DNA of 64,000 nt from contig NZ_JBQKME010000004.1 of the NCBI RefSeq assembly GCF_052115865.1, positions 62,001 to 126,000 of the forward strand. Reading direction: 5' to 3'. This stretch comes from Fundicoccus_A sp052115865 (lineage in GTDB: Bacteria; Bacillota; Bacilli; Lactobacillales; Aerococcaceae). The notes under the pieces are model-generated. The model had not been told where the DNA came from. It was given only the letters and a program-made list of their open reading frames with translations, and did no database searches. The translations under genes were made by a program, and so were the position numbers. Every line of letters begins with the position of its first letter. The first letter of the stretch is position 1. Shown here piece by piece: positions 50,848 to 59,704 of the stretch.

Positions 50848-51634
50848 TCGAACCATTAAAGAAATCGATCAATTATTAAGTCAAATAGACTCCTTAACAG
50901 ATTCTTTATTTTTGGAATTGAATTCAGATTCGCGCAAAGGTGTCCAATTACTTGTTCAAAAACATCAAAAGCGCATTCTTAAATTTGAGGAATTAGTTAA
51001 GCAACATAATAGTCGCTTAACATTTGAACATCAACTTGAAGAGAAAGGTTATCGTTTAATTGCAGGGGTCGATGAAGTTGGTCGTGGCCCATTAGCTGGA
51101 CCCGTCGTTGCAGCTGCCGTTATCCTTGACTATGACGACCCGGATTTAATTGGCATTACTGACTCTAAACAATTATCTGCGAGTAAAAGAAAATCCTATT
51201 GTGATATCATTAAATCAAAAGCTATGTCCTATGCCATTTCAGTAGTAGATTCGAAAATAATTGACCAAATAAATATCTACGAAGCATCCAAATTAGCAAT
51301 GCTTCAAAGTGTTCAAAAATTAGCAATTCAAGCGGAATATTTGTTAATTGATGCGATGGTGATTGATTCAGCTATCAAGCAAATGTCGATTGTTAAAGGA
51401 GACCAACGATCTTTATCCATTGCAGCTGCCAGTATTATCGCAAAGGAATATCGCGATCAATTAATGTTTGAATACAGTCAAATATACCCTGAATTTGCTT
51501 TTGATAAAAATGTGGGCTATGGAACAAAAGAACATTTGGATGCATTAGCTTACTTTGGAAAAACACCAATTCATCGAGAATCTTTTGCGCCAGTTGCTAA
51601 CACTAAGAAAATTTTTCAGCCTACTTCTGAATAA
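50840..51634 (+). CDS. rnhB: Ribonuclease HII
   Basis: Hydrolyses RNA in RNA-DNA hybrids. 264 residues with an N-terminal substrate-binding extension (about 1-65). The catalytic core begins with GVDEVGRGPLAGPVVAAAVI (Asp-Glu pair), followed by DSKQLSASKR, LIDAM and the later Asp in KGDQRSLSIAAASIIAK; the GYGTKEH segment is near the C-terminus. It overlaps rbgA by 8 bp. Confidence 0.95.
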   Translation: MHNRTIKEIDQLLSQIDSLTDSLFLELNSDSRKGVQLLVQKHQKRILKFEELVKQHNSRLTFEHQLEEKGYRLIAGVDEVGRGPLAGPVVAAAVILDYDDPDLIGITDSKQLSASKRKSYCDIIKSKAMSYAISVVDSKIIDQINIYEASKLAMLQSVQKLAIQAEYLLIDAMVIDSAIKQMSIVKGDQRSLSIAAASIIAKEYRDQLMFEYSQIYPEFAFDKNVGYGTKEHLDALAYFGKTPIHRESFAPVANTKKIFQPTSE

Positions 51635-51725
51635 AAATAGAATATTAAACTTTTGTTAAATATTCAAAAATAAAAATGCCTTTCGTCTTTTTATGTGTAT
51701 TTATTAAAAAGAGGAGGTTTTTTTT

Positions 51726-52631
51726 ATGTTGCTTTCTGCAAAAGAACAATTAATCGTGTTATCACTCAAAGGATTTAGCTATAAAGAGATGTACAATTAT
51801 TTAAATGATGTAATAAAAAATAATAGACTCGCATGGTCAATTTCACCCCAAGAATTTATTCAGTACTTGTCTACTTTAGAAAAACGTGATTTAATAGCAT
51901 TTAATTCGCGAATATCATTAAATGATGTTATTAACGTAAAAAATCAAATTGAAAATACTCTCCCATCAACCATCATGCTCGGTGAAAGTTTATATCCGAC
52001 TCTTTGGTTAAGTATCCCACAACCACCGATTATCATTTTTTATCGGGGTAACCTTAATTTGTTAAATCAAACAAAGGTAGCTGTTATTGGGACACGCAAA
52101 ATCAGTGACTACGGGAAACGTGCCACAGAAGATATCGTTAATGAATTAGTTAGGGAAAATATAATGATTGTTTCAGGTTTAGCAAATGGGGTTGACCGCA
52201 TGGCTCATGAAACAGCAATGAATCACAAGAAACATTCAACGATTGCTATTATTCCAACAGGCTTTGAAGAATACTATCCTTACAACAATGCAAATCTTCA
52301 GGATGAAATTGGAATCGATCATTTGCTTATTAGTGAATACCCACCTTATGCTAGAGTTAGAAAGCATCATTTTATTATGCGAAATAGATTAGTAGCTAGC
52401 TTGTGTAATGCGGTGATTGTCATCGAAGCAGCTAGTAAAAGTGGAAGTTTAATTACGGCCAACTACGCCTTGCAGTTTAATCGCGAATTATTTGTTTTAC
52501 CTGGAAGAATTTATGATGAACAATCTCAAGGCTGTAATGATTTATTAGCTTTAGGTGCTAATATGATCTTAAATAGTAAACAATTAATAGCTGATATTAA
52601 AGCACTCAATTCAAATCAAATGATTGAATAA
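51726..52631 (+). CDS. dprA: DNA processing protein DprA
   Basis: Single-stranded-DNA binding protein that loads RecA onto incoming DNA in transformation. 301 residues; the Rossmann-type core contains VIGTRKISDYGKRATEDIV, IVSGLANGVDRMAHETAM and the later SKSGSLITANYALQFNRELFVLPG (seen as separate motifs). Expected DprA features are present, including an N-terminal helical region. A very strong GAGGAGG site precedes the ATG. It lies between rnhB and topA as in other Firmicutes. Its presence fits, but does not prove, natural competence. Confidence 0.93.
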   Translation: MLLSAKEQLIVLSLKGFSYKEMYNYLNDVIKNNRLAWSISPQEFIQYLSTLEKRDLIAFNSRISLNDVINVKNQIENTLPSTIMLGESLYPTLWLSIPQPPIIIFYRGNLNLLNQTKVAVIGTRKISDYGKRATEDIVNELVRENIMIVSGLANGVDRMAHETAMNHKKHSTIAIIPTGFEEYYPYNNANLQDEIGIDHLLISEYPPYARVRKHHFIMRNRLVASLCNAVIVIEAASKSGSLITANYALQFNRELFVLPGRIYDEQSQGCNDLLALGANMILNSKQLIADIKALNSNQMIE

Positions 52632-52699
52632 ATTAGTATGAAATGTGTCTTTATTAGTCTGTGTTTATTAAATTGATTTTTTTAAATGTAATTTATTAT

Positions 52700-52728
52700 T
52701 TGACAACTAAAAAGCTTTCATCTAATAT
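52700..52728 (+). promoter_or_regulatory. Putative promoter of topA
   Basis: TTGACA at 52700-52705 and TAATAT at 52723-52728 are 17 bp apart, about 75 bp upstream of the topA ATG. A strong AAGGGGTG ribosome binding site follows. The remaining gap 52632-52802 shows no hairpin terminator. Confidence 0.65.
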
Positions 52729-52802
52729 AGGTTCGATTTTACATTTATTAAATAGAAGCTAAATAATAACGCAAATTTTTTTGAAAGGGGTGTGATGATT
52801 GA

Positions 52803-54860
52803 ATGGCAGTAAAAAATTTAGTCATTGTCGAATCACCAACGAAAGCTAAGACAATTAATAAGTATTTAGGTAGAAATTATAAGGTTGTTGCAAGTAAGGG
52901 ACACCTTAGAGATTTACCTAAGAGTAAAATGGGGGTTGATATAGAAAATAAATTTGAACCTCATTATATTAGTATTCGTGGACGTGGGGATACGATTAAA
53001 GAATTAAGAAAATTAGCCAAACAATCAGATAAAGTCTATCTCGCAGCCGACCCGGATAGAGAAGGGGAAGCCATTGCTTGGCACTTAAGTCACCTTTTAA
53101 ATTTACCAGAAGGCGAAGAAAACCGTGTAGTATTTAATGAAATTACTAAAGATACGGTTAAAGAAGCCTTTAAAAGCCCACGTAAGATTGATCAAGATTT
53201 AGTTGATGCACAACAAGCCCGCCGTATTTTAGACCGTATTGTCGGTTATTCAATTTCTCCATTACTATGGAAGAAAATTAAAGGTGGTTTAAGTGCAGGT
53301 CGTGTTCAATCAACGACTTTAAAACTAATTATTGATCGAGAAAATGAAATCCGAAACTTTGTTCCAGAAGAATATTGGTTAATTCCAGCAGTATTTCAAA
53401 AAGGCAGAAGTAGCTTTGATGCTAATTTTTACAGCTTTAAAGGTGAACGGACGGAATTAGCCAATGAAGCGATTGTTAATGACATTGTGAGTCATATCAA
53501 TCAAGAAGAAGATTTTGTAGTAACGAATGTCGTAAAAAACGAACGGAAAAGAAAATCTCCTAATCCATATACTACAAGTACTTTACAACAAGATGCTTCG
53601 AATCGTTTGAACTTTAGAACAAGTAAAACAATGATGATTGCCCAACAACTATATGAAGGGATAACCATTAATCGTACAACCATCGGTTTAATCACCTATA
53701 TGCGTACGGATTCAACGCGAATTGCGCCATCCGCAATGAATGCAGCAAGTGATTTTATTAAAAGTGAATATGGAAATCAATATAGCCAAGCCAAAGGCAG
53801 AGCTAATCAATCAGCTGCAGGACAGGATGCTCACGAAGCCATTCGTCCTTCAGATGTGACTTTAACACCAGAGAAAATTAAAGATTCACTCTCAAAAGAT
53901 CAATATAAATTGTATAATTTAATTTGGTCACGTTTTGTAGCTAGTCAAATGTCTGATGCTGTTTATGATACGGTTCGTGCAGATTTAACGCAAAATGAAG
54001 TGGTCTTTAGAGCATCAGGTTCGCGTATTAAATTTGATGGATTTCTAAAAGTGTATTCAACGGATTCGAAAAAGGATAATTATTTACCTGAACTTGAAGT
54101 CAATGACATAGTTAAATTAAAAGAATTTGAAACCAATCAAATGTTTACACAACCACCTGCACGTTACACGGAAGCAAGTTTAATTAAAGTGCTTGAGGAA
54201 AATGGGATAGGTCGTCCTTCTACCTATTCACCAACGATTGAAACACTTCGCAAACGTTACTATGTTAAATTAGTTAGTAAGAAATTCGAACCAACTGAGT
54301 TGGGTGAAATTGTCAACAGTGTTCTATCGGAATACTTTCCACAAATAGTAAACTCTGAATTTACTGCCGGTATGGAAAATACCTTGGATGAAATTGAAGA
54401 AGGTAAACGTGAGTGGGTAGGCGTTCTAGATGAATTTTATTCATCATTTGAACAAGACTTGAAAAAAGCCGAAGTTAATATGGAAGAAATAACCATTAAA
54501 GATGAGCCAGCTGGCTTTGACTGTCCCGTTGATGGACATCCGATGGTTATAAAAATTGGACGTTACGGAAAATTCTATGCATGTAGTAATTTCCCAGAAT
54601 GTCGTCATACAGAGCCGATTGTGAAGAAAATTGGCGTAACCTGTCCAACTTGCCATGAAGGTCAAGTAATCGAACGTGAATCGAAGAAAAAACGTATTTT
54701 CTATGGTTGTGATCGCTACCCAGCTTGTGAATTTGTATCATGGGATAAACCAATAGGGCGTGACTGTCCAAAATGTGATCATTATTTAGTCGAAAAAATA
54801 GTCCGCAAACAACGTCAAATTGTATGTAGCAATTGTGATTACGCTGAAAATGCTGAATAA
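52803..54860 (+). CDS. topA: DNA topoisomerase I
   Basis: Relaxes negatively supercoiled DNA by a type IA mechanism. The 685-residue protein has the toprim segment VIVESPTKAKTINKYLG (7-23), DPDREGEAIAWHLS, and the active-site Tyr299 in TYMRTDSTR. Three zinc-finger repeats end it (about 560-685); the first reads CPVDGHPMVIKIGRYGKF with the second Cys replaced, the other two keep CPTC/CDRYPAC and CPKC/CSNC. In Bacillus, trmFO follows topA; here xerC comes instead. Confidence 0.96.
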   Translation: MAVKNLVIVESPTKAKTINKYLGRNYKVVASKGHLRDLPKSKMGVDIENKFEPHYISIRGRGDTIKELRKLAKQSDKVYLAADPDREGEAIAWHLSHLLNLPEGEENRVVFNEITKDTVKEAFKSPRKIDQDLVDAQQARRILDRIVGYSISPLLWKKIKGGLSAGRVQSTTLKLIIDRENEIRNFVPEEYWLIPAVFQKGRSSFDANFYSFKGERTELANEAIVNDIVSHINQEEDFVVTNVVKNERKRKSPNPYTTSTLQQDASNRLNFRTSKTMMIAQQLYEGITINRTTIGLITYMRTDSTRIAPSAMNAASDFIKSEYGNQYSQAKGRANQSAAGQDAHEAIRPSDVTLTPEKIKDSLSKDQYKLYNLIWSRFVASQMSDAVYDTVRADLTQNEVVFRASGSRIKFDGFLKVYSTDSKKDNYLPELEVNDIVKLKEFETNQMFTQPPARYTEASLIKVLEENGIGRPSTYSPTIETLRKRYYVKLVSKKFEPTELGEIVNSVLSEYFPQIVNSEFTAGMENTLDEIEEGKREWVGVLDEFYSSFEQDLKKAEVNMEEITIKDEPAGFDCPVDGHPMVIKIGRYGKFYACSNFPECRHTEPIVKKIGVTCPTCHEGQVIERESKKKRIFYGCDRYPACEFVSWDKPIGRDCPKCDHYLVEKIVRKQRQIVCSNCDYAENAE

Positions 54861-54923
54861 AATGAATCTTTTCTGAGCAAAGTAAGAAGTAATTTATAAT
54901 GAATTGCTTAAATTTTAATCATT

Positions 54924-54957
54924 AAGACCTTAGATTGACCTCTAAGGTCTTATTTTA
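54924..54957 (+). terminator. Intrinsic terminator between topA and xerC
   Basis: AAGACCTTAGA (54924-54934) and TCTAAGGTCTT (54941-54951) form a perfect 11-bp stem followed by ATTTTAT. TATAAT at 54964-54969 just behind it is a likely -10 box for xerC. Confidence 0.78.
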
Positions 54958-54996
54958 TAGTATTATAATAGTAATAGATGTTTTTGGAGTGATAAA

Positions 54997-55926
54997 ATGG
55001 AACAATATATCCAAGCCTTTCTACAATTTTTGAGTGTTGAAAAACGCTATTCGGATCAAACCATTAAAGCCTATACAAGAGATTTAGATGAATTTGTAAA
55101 TTTCATTAATAGCACAGGTTCCAACTCAATCAATAACATTCAATATGCAGATGTTCGACTTTATGTGGCTCACTTAACCGAACATGGTTATGCACGTACA
55201 TCGATTGCTCGTAAGATTTCTAGTTTGAGGTCTTTTTTTAGTTATGCTGTTCAACAGGAATGGATTGAACAAAATCCTGCCGAACTGATTAACTATAAAA
55301 GTAAAAAGAACCACTTACCTGAATTCTTCTACGAGCCAGAAATGAAAGCTATCATTGATGCGGCTAAAAAAAGTCAGTTAGCTAATCCACAACGCAACCT
55401 GGCAATTATCGAATTATTATATGCAACAGGCATGCGTGTGAGCGAACTAATCGATTTAACAATTGACCAAATGCAAACGGATATGCAAATGTTACGTGTG
55501 ATTGGTAAAGGAAGTAAGGAACGGATTGTTCCCTTTGGAGATGCTGCAATGGAAGCAATTACAGACTATCAACAAAATGAACGTCCTCAACTCCTGAGTA
55601 TTTCTCAAAACCCCACCCATAATAAATATCTCTTCTTATCCGACAAAGGTAAGGCAATAACAGCGGATCAAATCAGAACGATTTTATCAAAAATAGTTAA
55701 AGAAGCATCGTTAAATCTTGATATACATCCCCATAAATTACGCCATACGTTTGCGACTCATCTATTAAATAACGGAGCTGATATGCGGAGTGTCCAAGAA
55801 TTATTAGGACATGCTAATTTAAGCTCAACACAAATTTATACCCATGTAACAAAAAATCAGTTACGAAAAGAATATTTAAAGGCGCATCCGCGCGCAAAAC
55901 GACAATCACAGGAGGATGAAACATGA
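54997..55926 (+). CDS. xerC: Tyrosine recombinase XerC
   Basis: Site-specific recombinase that resolves chromosome dimers at dif. 309 residues: an N-terminal SAM-like core-binding domain (about 1-90) and a catalytic domain with Arg in YATGMRVSELIDL, the HxxR pair in HKLRHTFATHLLNNG and His/Tyr in LGHANLSSTQIYTHV. The GKGSKERIVP segment supplies the catalytic Lys. It overlaps hslV by 4 bp, as in Bacillus and Lactobacillales. Confidence 0.94.
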   Translation: MEQYIQAFLQFLSVEKRYSDQTIKAYTRDLDEFVNFINSTGSNSINNIQYADVRLYVAHLTEHGYARTSIARKISSLRSFFSYAVQQEWIEQNPAELINYKSKKNHLPEFFYEPEMKAIIDAAKKSQLANPQRNLAIIELLYATGMRVSELIDLTIDQMQTDMQMLRVIGKGSKERIVPFGDAAMEAITDYQQNERPQLLSISQNPTHNKYLFLSDKGKAITADQIRTILSKIVKEASLNLDIHPHKLRHTFATHLLNNGADMRSVQELLGHANLSSTQIYTHVTKNQLRKEYLKAHPRAKRQSQEDET

Positions 55927-56447
55927 CAACAATATGTGCAGTAAAAAAAGATAATCAACTAGCAATGGCAGGGGATGGACAAGTCACAATGGGTGAGTCT
56001 GTTATTATGAAAGGTAGCGCAAGAAAATTGCGTCGTATCTATAATGATCAAGTCATCGTAGGCTTTGCTGGTGGAGTAGCTGATGCGATTACCTTATCAG
56101 AAATGTTTGAAGAAAAATTACAGGCCCATCAAGGACAATTACGCCGTGCTGCGGTAGAAGTAGCCAAACAATGGCGCACTGATCGTAGCTTACAAAAACT
56201 TGAAGCTCTACTCATTGTAATGAATGAAGAAACAATACTCTTAGTGAGTGGAACGGGTGAAGTCATCGAACCTGATGATGGAATTTTAACAATCGGTTCT
56301 GGTGGAAACTTTGCTTTGGCTGCTGCTAGAGCGATGTTGCGCAACACTAATGAAATGTCTGCCAAAGATATTGCCTACCAGTCATTAAAAATTGCCAGTG
56401 AAATTGATATTTTTACCAATGATAATATTATAGTAGAAGAAATGTAA
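55923..56447 (+). CDS. hslV: HslV (ClpQ) peptidase subunit
   Basis: Proteolytic core of the HslVU protease. The 174 residues begin MTTICAVKKDNQLAMAGDGQ: after Met removal a Thr is N-terminal, the active residue of the proteasome-like form (unlike the Ser of Bacillus CodW). GSARKLRRIYNDQVIVGFAG and the later GSGGNFALAAARAML are conserved. It starts within the end of xerC and is followed by hslU 17 bp on. Confidence 0.95.
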   Translation: MTTICAVKKDNQLAMAGDGQVTMGESVIMKGSARKLRRIYNDQVIVGFAGGVADAITLSEMFEEKLQAHQGQLRRAAVEVAKQWRTDRSLQKLEALLIVMNEETILLVSGTGEVIEPDDGILTIGSGGNFALAAARAMLRNTNEMSAKDIAYQSLKIASEIDIFTNDNIIVEEM

Positions 56448-56464
56448 AGGAATGTGATTAATAT

Positions 56465-57868
56465 ATGACAGATTTTACACCAAGACAAATTGTTGCAGAA
56501 TTAGATAAGTATATTGTAGGCCAAGCAGATGCTAAACGTGCTGTTGCTGTTGCCTTACAAAATCGACTTAGACGCTTAAAATTAGATGATGATATGCAAG
56601 CAGAAGTTAAACCTAAAAACTTATTGATGATTGGACCGACTGGTGTCGGGAAAACAGAAATTGCTCGTCGTTTAGCATCCGTTGCTAATGCACCTTTTAT
56701 CAAAGTAGAAGCAACCAAGTATACTGAAGTAGGTTATGTGGGTCGTGACGTTGAATCAATGGTAAGGGATTTAGTAGAAAATAGCATCCGGATTGTTAAA
56801 GAACAACAACATGAATTAGTTCATCATGAAGCAGAAACTAAAGCTATTAATCGAATTGCAAAAGCATTAAGACCAGGAGAAAAAGTTGAAAAAGCAAAAC
56901 CAGCCAATAATACCTATGGTTTCCCTAATTTTCAAGAAATGTTTGGTCAATTTGGACAAAACCAACCAGAAGAGGAAGAAGAAATCGTGACAGATGAAAT
57001 TGCTTCTTCACGTCGTCAAATTAGACAACAAATTCGCGATGGTTTATTAGACAATCATGAAGTGACGATCAAACTTGAAGAGAAAAAAATGTCACTGGGT
57101 AGTATTAACCCTGCCATGGAGCAAATGATGGAAATGCAAGACAGCCTAAATGCACTCCGTCCCTCGAAAAAAATTGAACGTACAGTAACGGTAAAAGAAG
57201 CTTTAGAGTTATTAACGGAAGAAGAAGCAGATAAGTTAGTAAACCAAGATGATATCAATCAAAAAGCTTTAAAATTAGCTGAAGAACGCGGTATTATATT
57301 TATTGATGAGATGGATAAAATAGCAACGAAAAACCAAAATAGTGGTGAAGTAAGTCGCCAAGGGGTACAACGTGATATTTTACCTATTGTTGAAGGGAGT
57401 CGCATTCAAACCAAATATGGTTATATTGACACGGATCATATTTTATTTATTGGTAGTGGGGCTTTCCATTTTTCAAAACCTTCCGATTTAATACCTGAAT
57501 TACAAGGACGTTTCCCAATTCGAGTGAACTTAAATGATTTAACCAAAGAAGATTTTATCCGTATTTTAACGGAACCTCAAAATGCTTTAATTAAGCAGTA
57601 TCAAGCTTTATTAGCTACAGATGGCGTAGAAGTGATATTTTCAGACGATGCAGTTGAGAAAATGGCTGAATATGCGGTTGACTTAAATCAAGCAACTGAT
57701 AATATTGGAGCTAGAAGGTTACATACCATCCTGGAGACTTTGCTTGAGGAAATTTTATTTGAAGCTACAGATATGCAAATGGGCACGATCAATATTAATG
57801 CCGCCTATGTCGTAGAAAAATTAGATAAGATTGTCGAAAACAAAGATCTCAGCCATTTTATCTTGTAG
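56465..57868 (+). CDS. hslU: HslU (ClpY) ATPase
   Basis: AAA+ unfoldase that feeds substrates to HslV. The 467-residue protein has Walker A GPTGVGKTEIARRL, Walker B GIIFIDEMDKIA and an I-domain (about 110-240). The C-terminal NKDLSHFIL tail, which docks into HslV, is intact. GGAATGTGATTAAT precedes the ATG. The codY gene that usually follows in related genomes is not here; an aldose epimerase gene comes instead. Confidence 0.95.
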   Translation: MTDFTPRQIVAELDKYIVGQADAKRAVAVALQNRLRRLKLDDDMQAEVKPKNLLMIGPTGVGKTEIARRLASVANAPFIKVEATKYTEVGYVGRDVESMVRDLVENSIRIVKEQQHELVHHEAETKAINRIAKALRPGEKVEKAKPANNTYGFPNFQEMFGQFGQNQPEEEEEIVTDEIASSRRQIRQQIRDGLLDNHEVTIKLEEKKMSLGSINPAMEQMMEMQDSLNALRPSKKIERTVTVKEALELLTEEEADKLVNQDDINQKALKLAEERGIIFIDEMDKIATKNQNSGEVSRQGVQRDILPIVEGSRIQTKYGYIDTDHILFIGSGAFHFSKPSDLIPELQGRFPIRVNLNDLTKEDFIRILTEPQNALIKQYQALLATDGVEVIFSDDAVEKMAEYAVDLNQATDNIGARRLHTILETLLEEILFEATDMQMGTININAAYVVEKLDKIVENKDLSHFIL

Positions 57869-57884
57869 TTAGGAGGACTATACG

Positions 57885-58781
57885 ATGGTTACTTTAGAAA
57901 ACCACCGTTTAAAAGTAGAAATTAATCCCTTGGGAGCTGAGTTAACTTCTGTTATTGATCGCGCAACTGGCCATGAATTTATTTGGCAAGCCGATGAAAA
58001 GTACTGGAATCGTCACGCACCTGTTTTGTTTCCTATTGTTGGCACTTTGAGAGATAACCAATATAAAGTTGGAGATCAAAGTTTTGAATTATCCCGCCAT
58101 GGTTTTGCTAGAGATGCTATGTTCACGACACAAACGGTCACATCTAATTCGGCTACCTTTAATCTAAAGAGCGATGAAGAGTCTTTAAAAGTGTATCCCT
58201 TTGAATTTTCATTTCAAATTAACTATATTTTGCATGATAATACTGTTACGGTTAGCTATGAAATTTTAAATCCATCTTCCAGTGAAGTATTATATTATAG
58301 TGTTGGAGGGCATCCTGCTTTTAATGTGTCTGTTACTAAAAAGGGAAATAATATTTTTGATTTCAATCAAGTGAGTTATCAATTTAGCCCAAGTGGTCAA
58401 TATTTACGCATTCCTTTAACAAATGAAGGCTTGATTGATTATTACAGTGCGAAATATGAACTTGTCGATGAAATTCCTTTGAAGCACAAATCCTTTAGAA
58501 AAGATGCCATTATCTATCAAATTAACGGACAGACTGAAGTTAAGTTAATTGATAAAGTAGCTAAATCACAAGTTTTAATTCAAATGAATGAGATGACTTA
58601 TTTTGGCATTTGGTCACCATATAACAAGAGAGCGCCATTTATTTGTTTAGAACCTTGGGCAGGAATTGCTGATGATGGCTATACAAATGAAGACTTTACT
58701 GAAAAACGCGGTATTAATTTTTTAGAACCTCATCAAATTAAAACGCATGATTTTTCAATGGCTTTTTCAATAGAAGAATAG
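57885..58781 (+). CDS. Aldose 1-epimerase family protein (LacX-like)
   Basis: Likely mutarotase acting on the anomeric carbon of hexoses or a sugar phosphate. 298 residues; family features are FIWQADEKYWNRHAPVLFPI near the N-terminus, LSRHGFARD with a conserved His (about 73), GGHPAFNV (about 145) and LEPWAGIADD near the end. Similar proteins are annotated LacX or YeaD-type. AGGAGG precedes the ATG. It is cotranscribed with hslU by spacing (16 bp), which has no evident functional meaning. Confidence 0.85.
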   Translation: MVTLENHRLKVEINPLGAELTSVIDRATGHEFIWQADEKYWNRHAPVLFPIVGTLRDNQYKVGDQSFELSRHGFARDAMFTTQTVTSNSATFNLKSDEESLKVYPFEFSFQINYILHDNTVTVSYEILNPSSSEVLYYSVGGHPAFNVSVTKKGNNIFDFNQVSYQFSPSGQYLRIPLTNEGLIDYYSAKYELVDEIPLKHKSFRKDAIIYQINGQTEVKLIDKVAKSQVLIQMNEMTYFGIWSPYNKRAPFICLEPWAGIADDGYTNEDFTEKRGINFLEPHQIKTHDFSMAFSIEE

Positions 58782-58800
58782 AGATCAACTAAGACAAAGA

Positions 58801-58838
58801 TACCCCTAAGCATAGTCCGCTGACTATTCCTAGGGGTA
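58801..58838. terminator. Long palindromic hairpin between the epimerase and plsY
   Basis: TACCCCTA and TAGGGGTA frame further complementary stretches (ATAGTC with GACTAT), forming a strong stem in the convergent gap. Neither side has a long T-run, so it may serve both genes. Confidence 0.7.
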
Positions 58839-58845
58839 ATGTTAT

Positions 58846-59484
58846 TTATTTAGTGTCTTTTTTTGGGTTGCGTAAACCCCAGTTAATTCTTGATTCGGAT
58901 TTATTTAAGAGACGTTGAATATTTGAACGGTGACGGTACATCATAAAAAGGGTAATAAATACAAATCCTAATCCATAAATACGTTCATCATATGTAAACA
59001 ATATATATAAGCTACCAAGGGTGTAGCTTGTCATGGCAGATAAACTAATAGTACTCGTTATGTAAATTAATGCGAATAAAATGAGAGCCGTAACAAGACC
59101 AATACTAAAGTTAAAACCGACTAAGACACCAAAAGAAGTCGCAACAATTTTTCCGCCTCTGAATTCTGCGAAAACTGGATAGGCATGGCCGACGACGGTG
59201 GCGATTCCAACAAGCATAATGATTAATGCTTCTTGAGGATACATAAGTCGCACAATCAAAATTGGAATCCATCCTTTTAAAATATCAATAACGGATACGA
59301 TGACAGCAGCCCTAAAACCAAAGTTTCTTCCAATATTTGTAGCTCCACTATTTCCACTACCAAGATTACGTACATCGATTTTATGGAATATTTTTGAATA
59401 TACGACCCCTGTTGGAGTTGAACCTGCTATATAAGCGATTAAAATCCAAATAATTTGACTAAAAAGTGAAAGATTTGATTGCAT
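58846..59484 (-). CDS. plsY: Acyl-phosphate:glycerol-3-phosphate acyltransferase
   Basis: Adds the first acyl chain in phospholipid synthesis, using acyl phosphate. 212 residues with several membrane helices. Conserved cytosolic motifs are GSGNSGATNIGR (about 38-49), HAYPVFAEFRGGK (about 100-112) and the later loops MMYRHRSNIQRLL. It is divergent from parE, the standard plsY-parE arrangement in Lactobacillales. AGGAGG precedes the ATG. Confidence 0.94.
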   Translation of the reverse strand: MQSNLSLFSQIIWILIAYIAGSTPTGVVYSKIFHKIDVRNLGSGNSGATNIGRNFGFRAAVIVSVIDILKGWIPILIVRLMYPQEALIIMLVGIATVVGHAYPVFAEFRGGKIVATSFGVLVGFNFSIGLVTALILFALIYITSTISLSAMTSYTLGSLYILFTYDERIYGLGFVFITLFMMYRHRSNIQRLLNKSESRINWGLRNPKKDTK

Positions 59485-59704
59485 GAGTAACCTCCTAAAT
59501 TCATGTCATCATTTTACCATGAAAAAAGTATTTAGTTTAGCTTTATCTGAAATTATCTAATATTTAATAAAAGGTATATATTTATTTTATTAACATAAAT
59601 CTTGAAAATAGCGTATAATTAATAATTGTGACTAAAACATTGCAAAGTTATTTTATATAATGTTATAGTGTTAAATTGAAATGAAACAGAATTTGAGGTG
59701 TACA

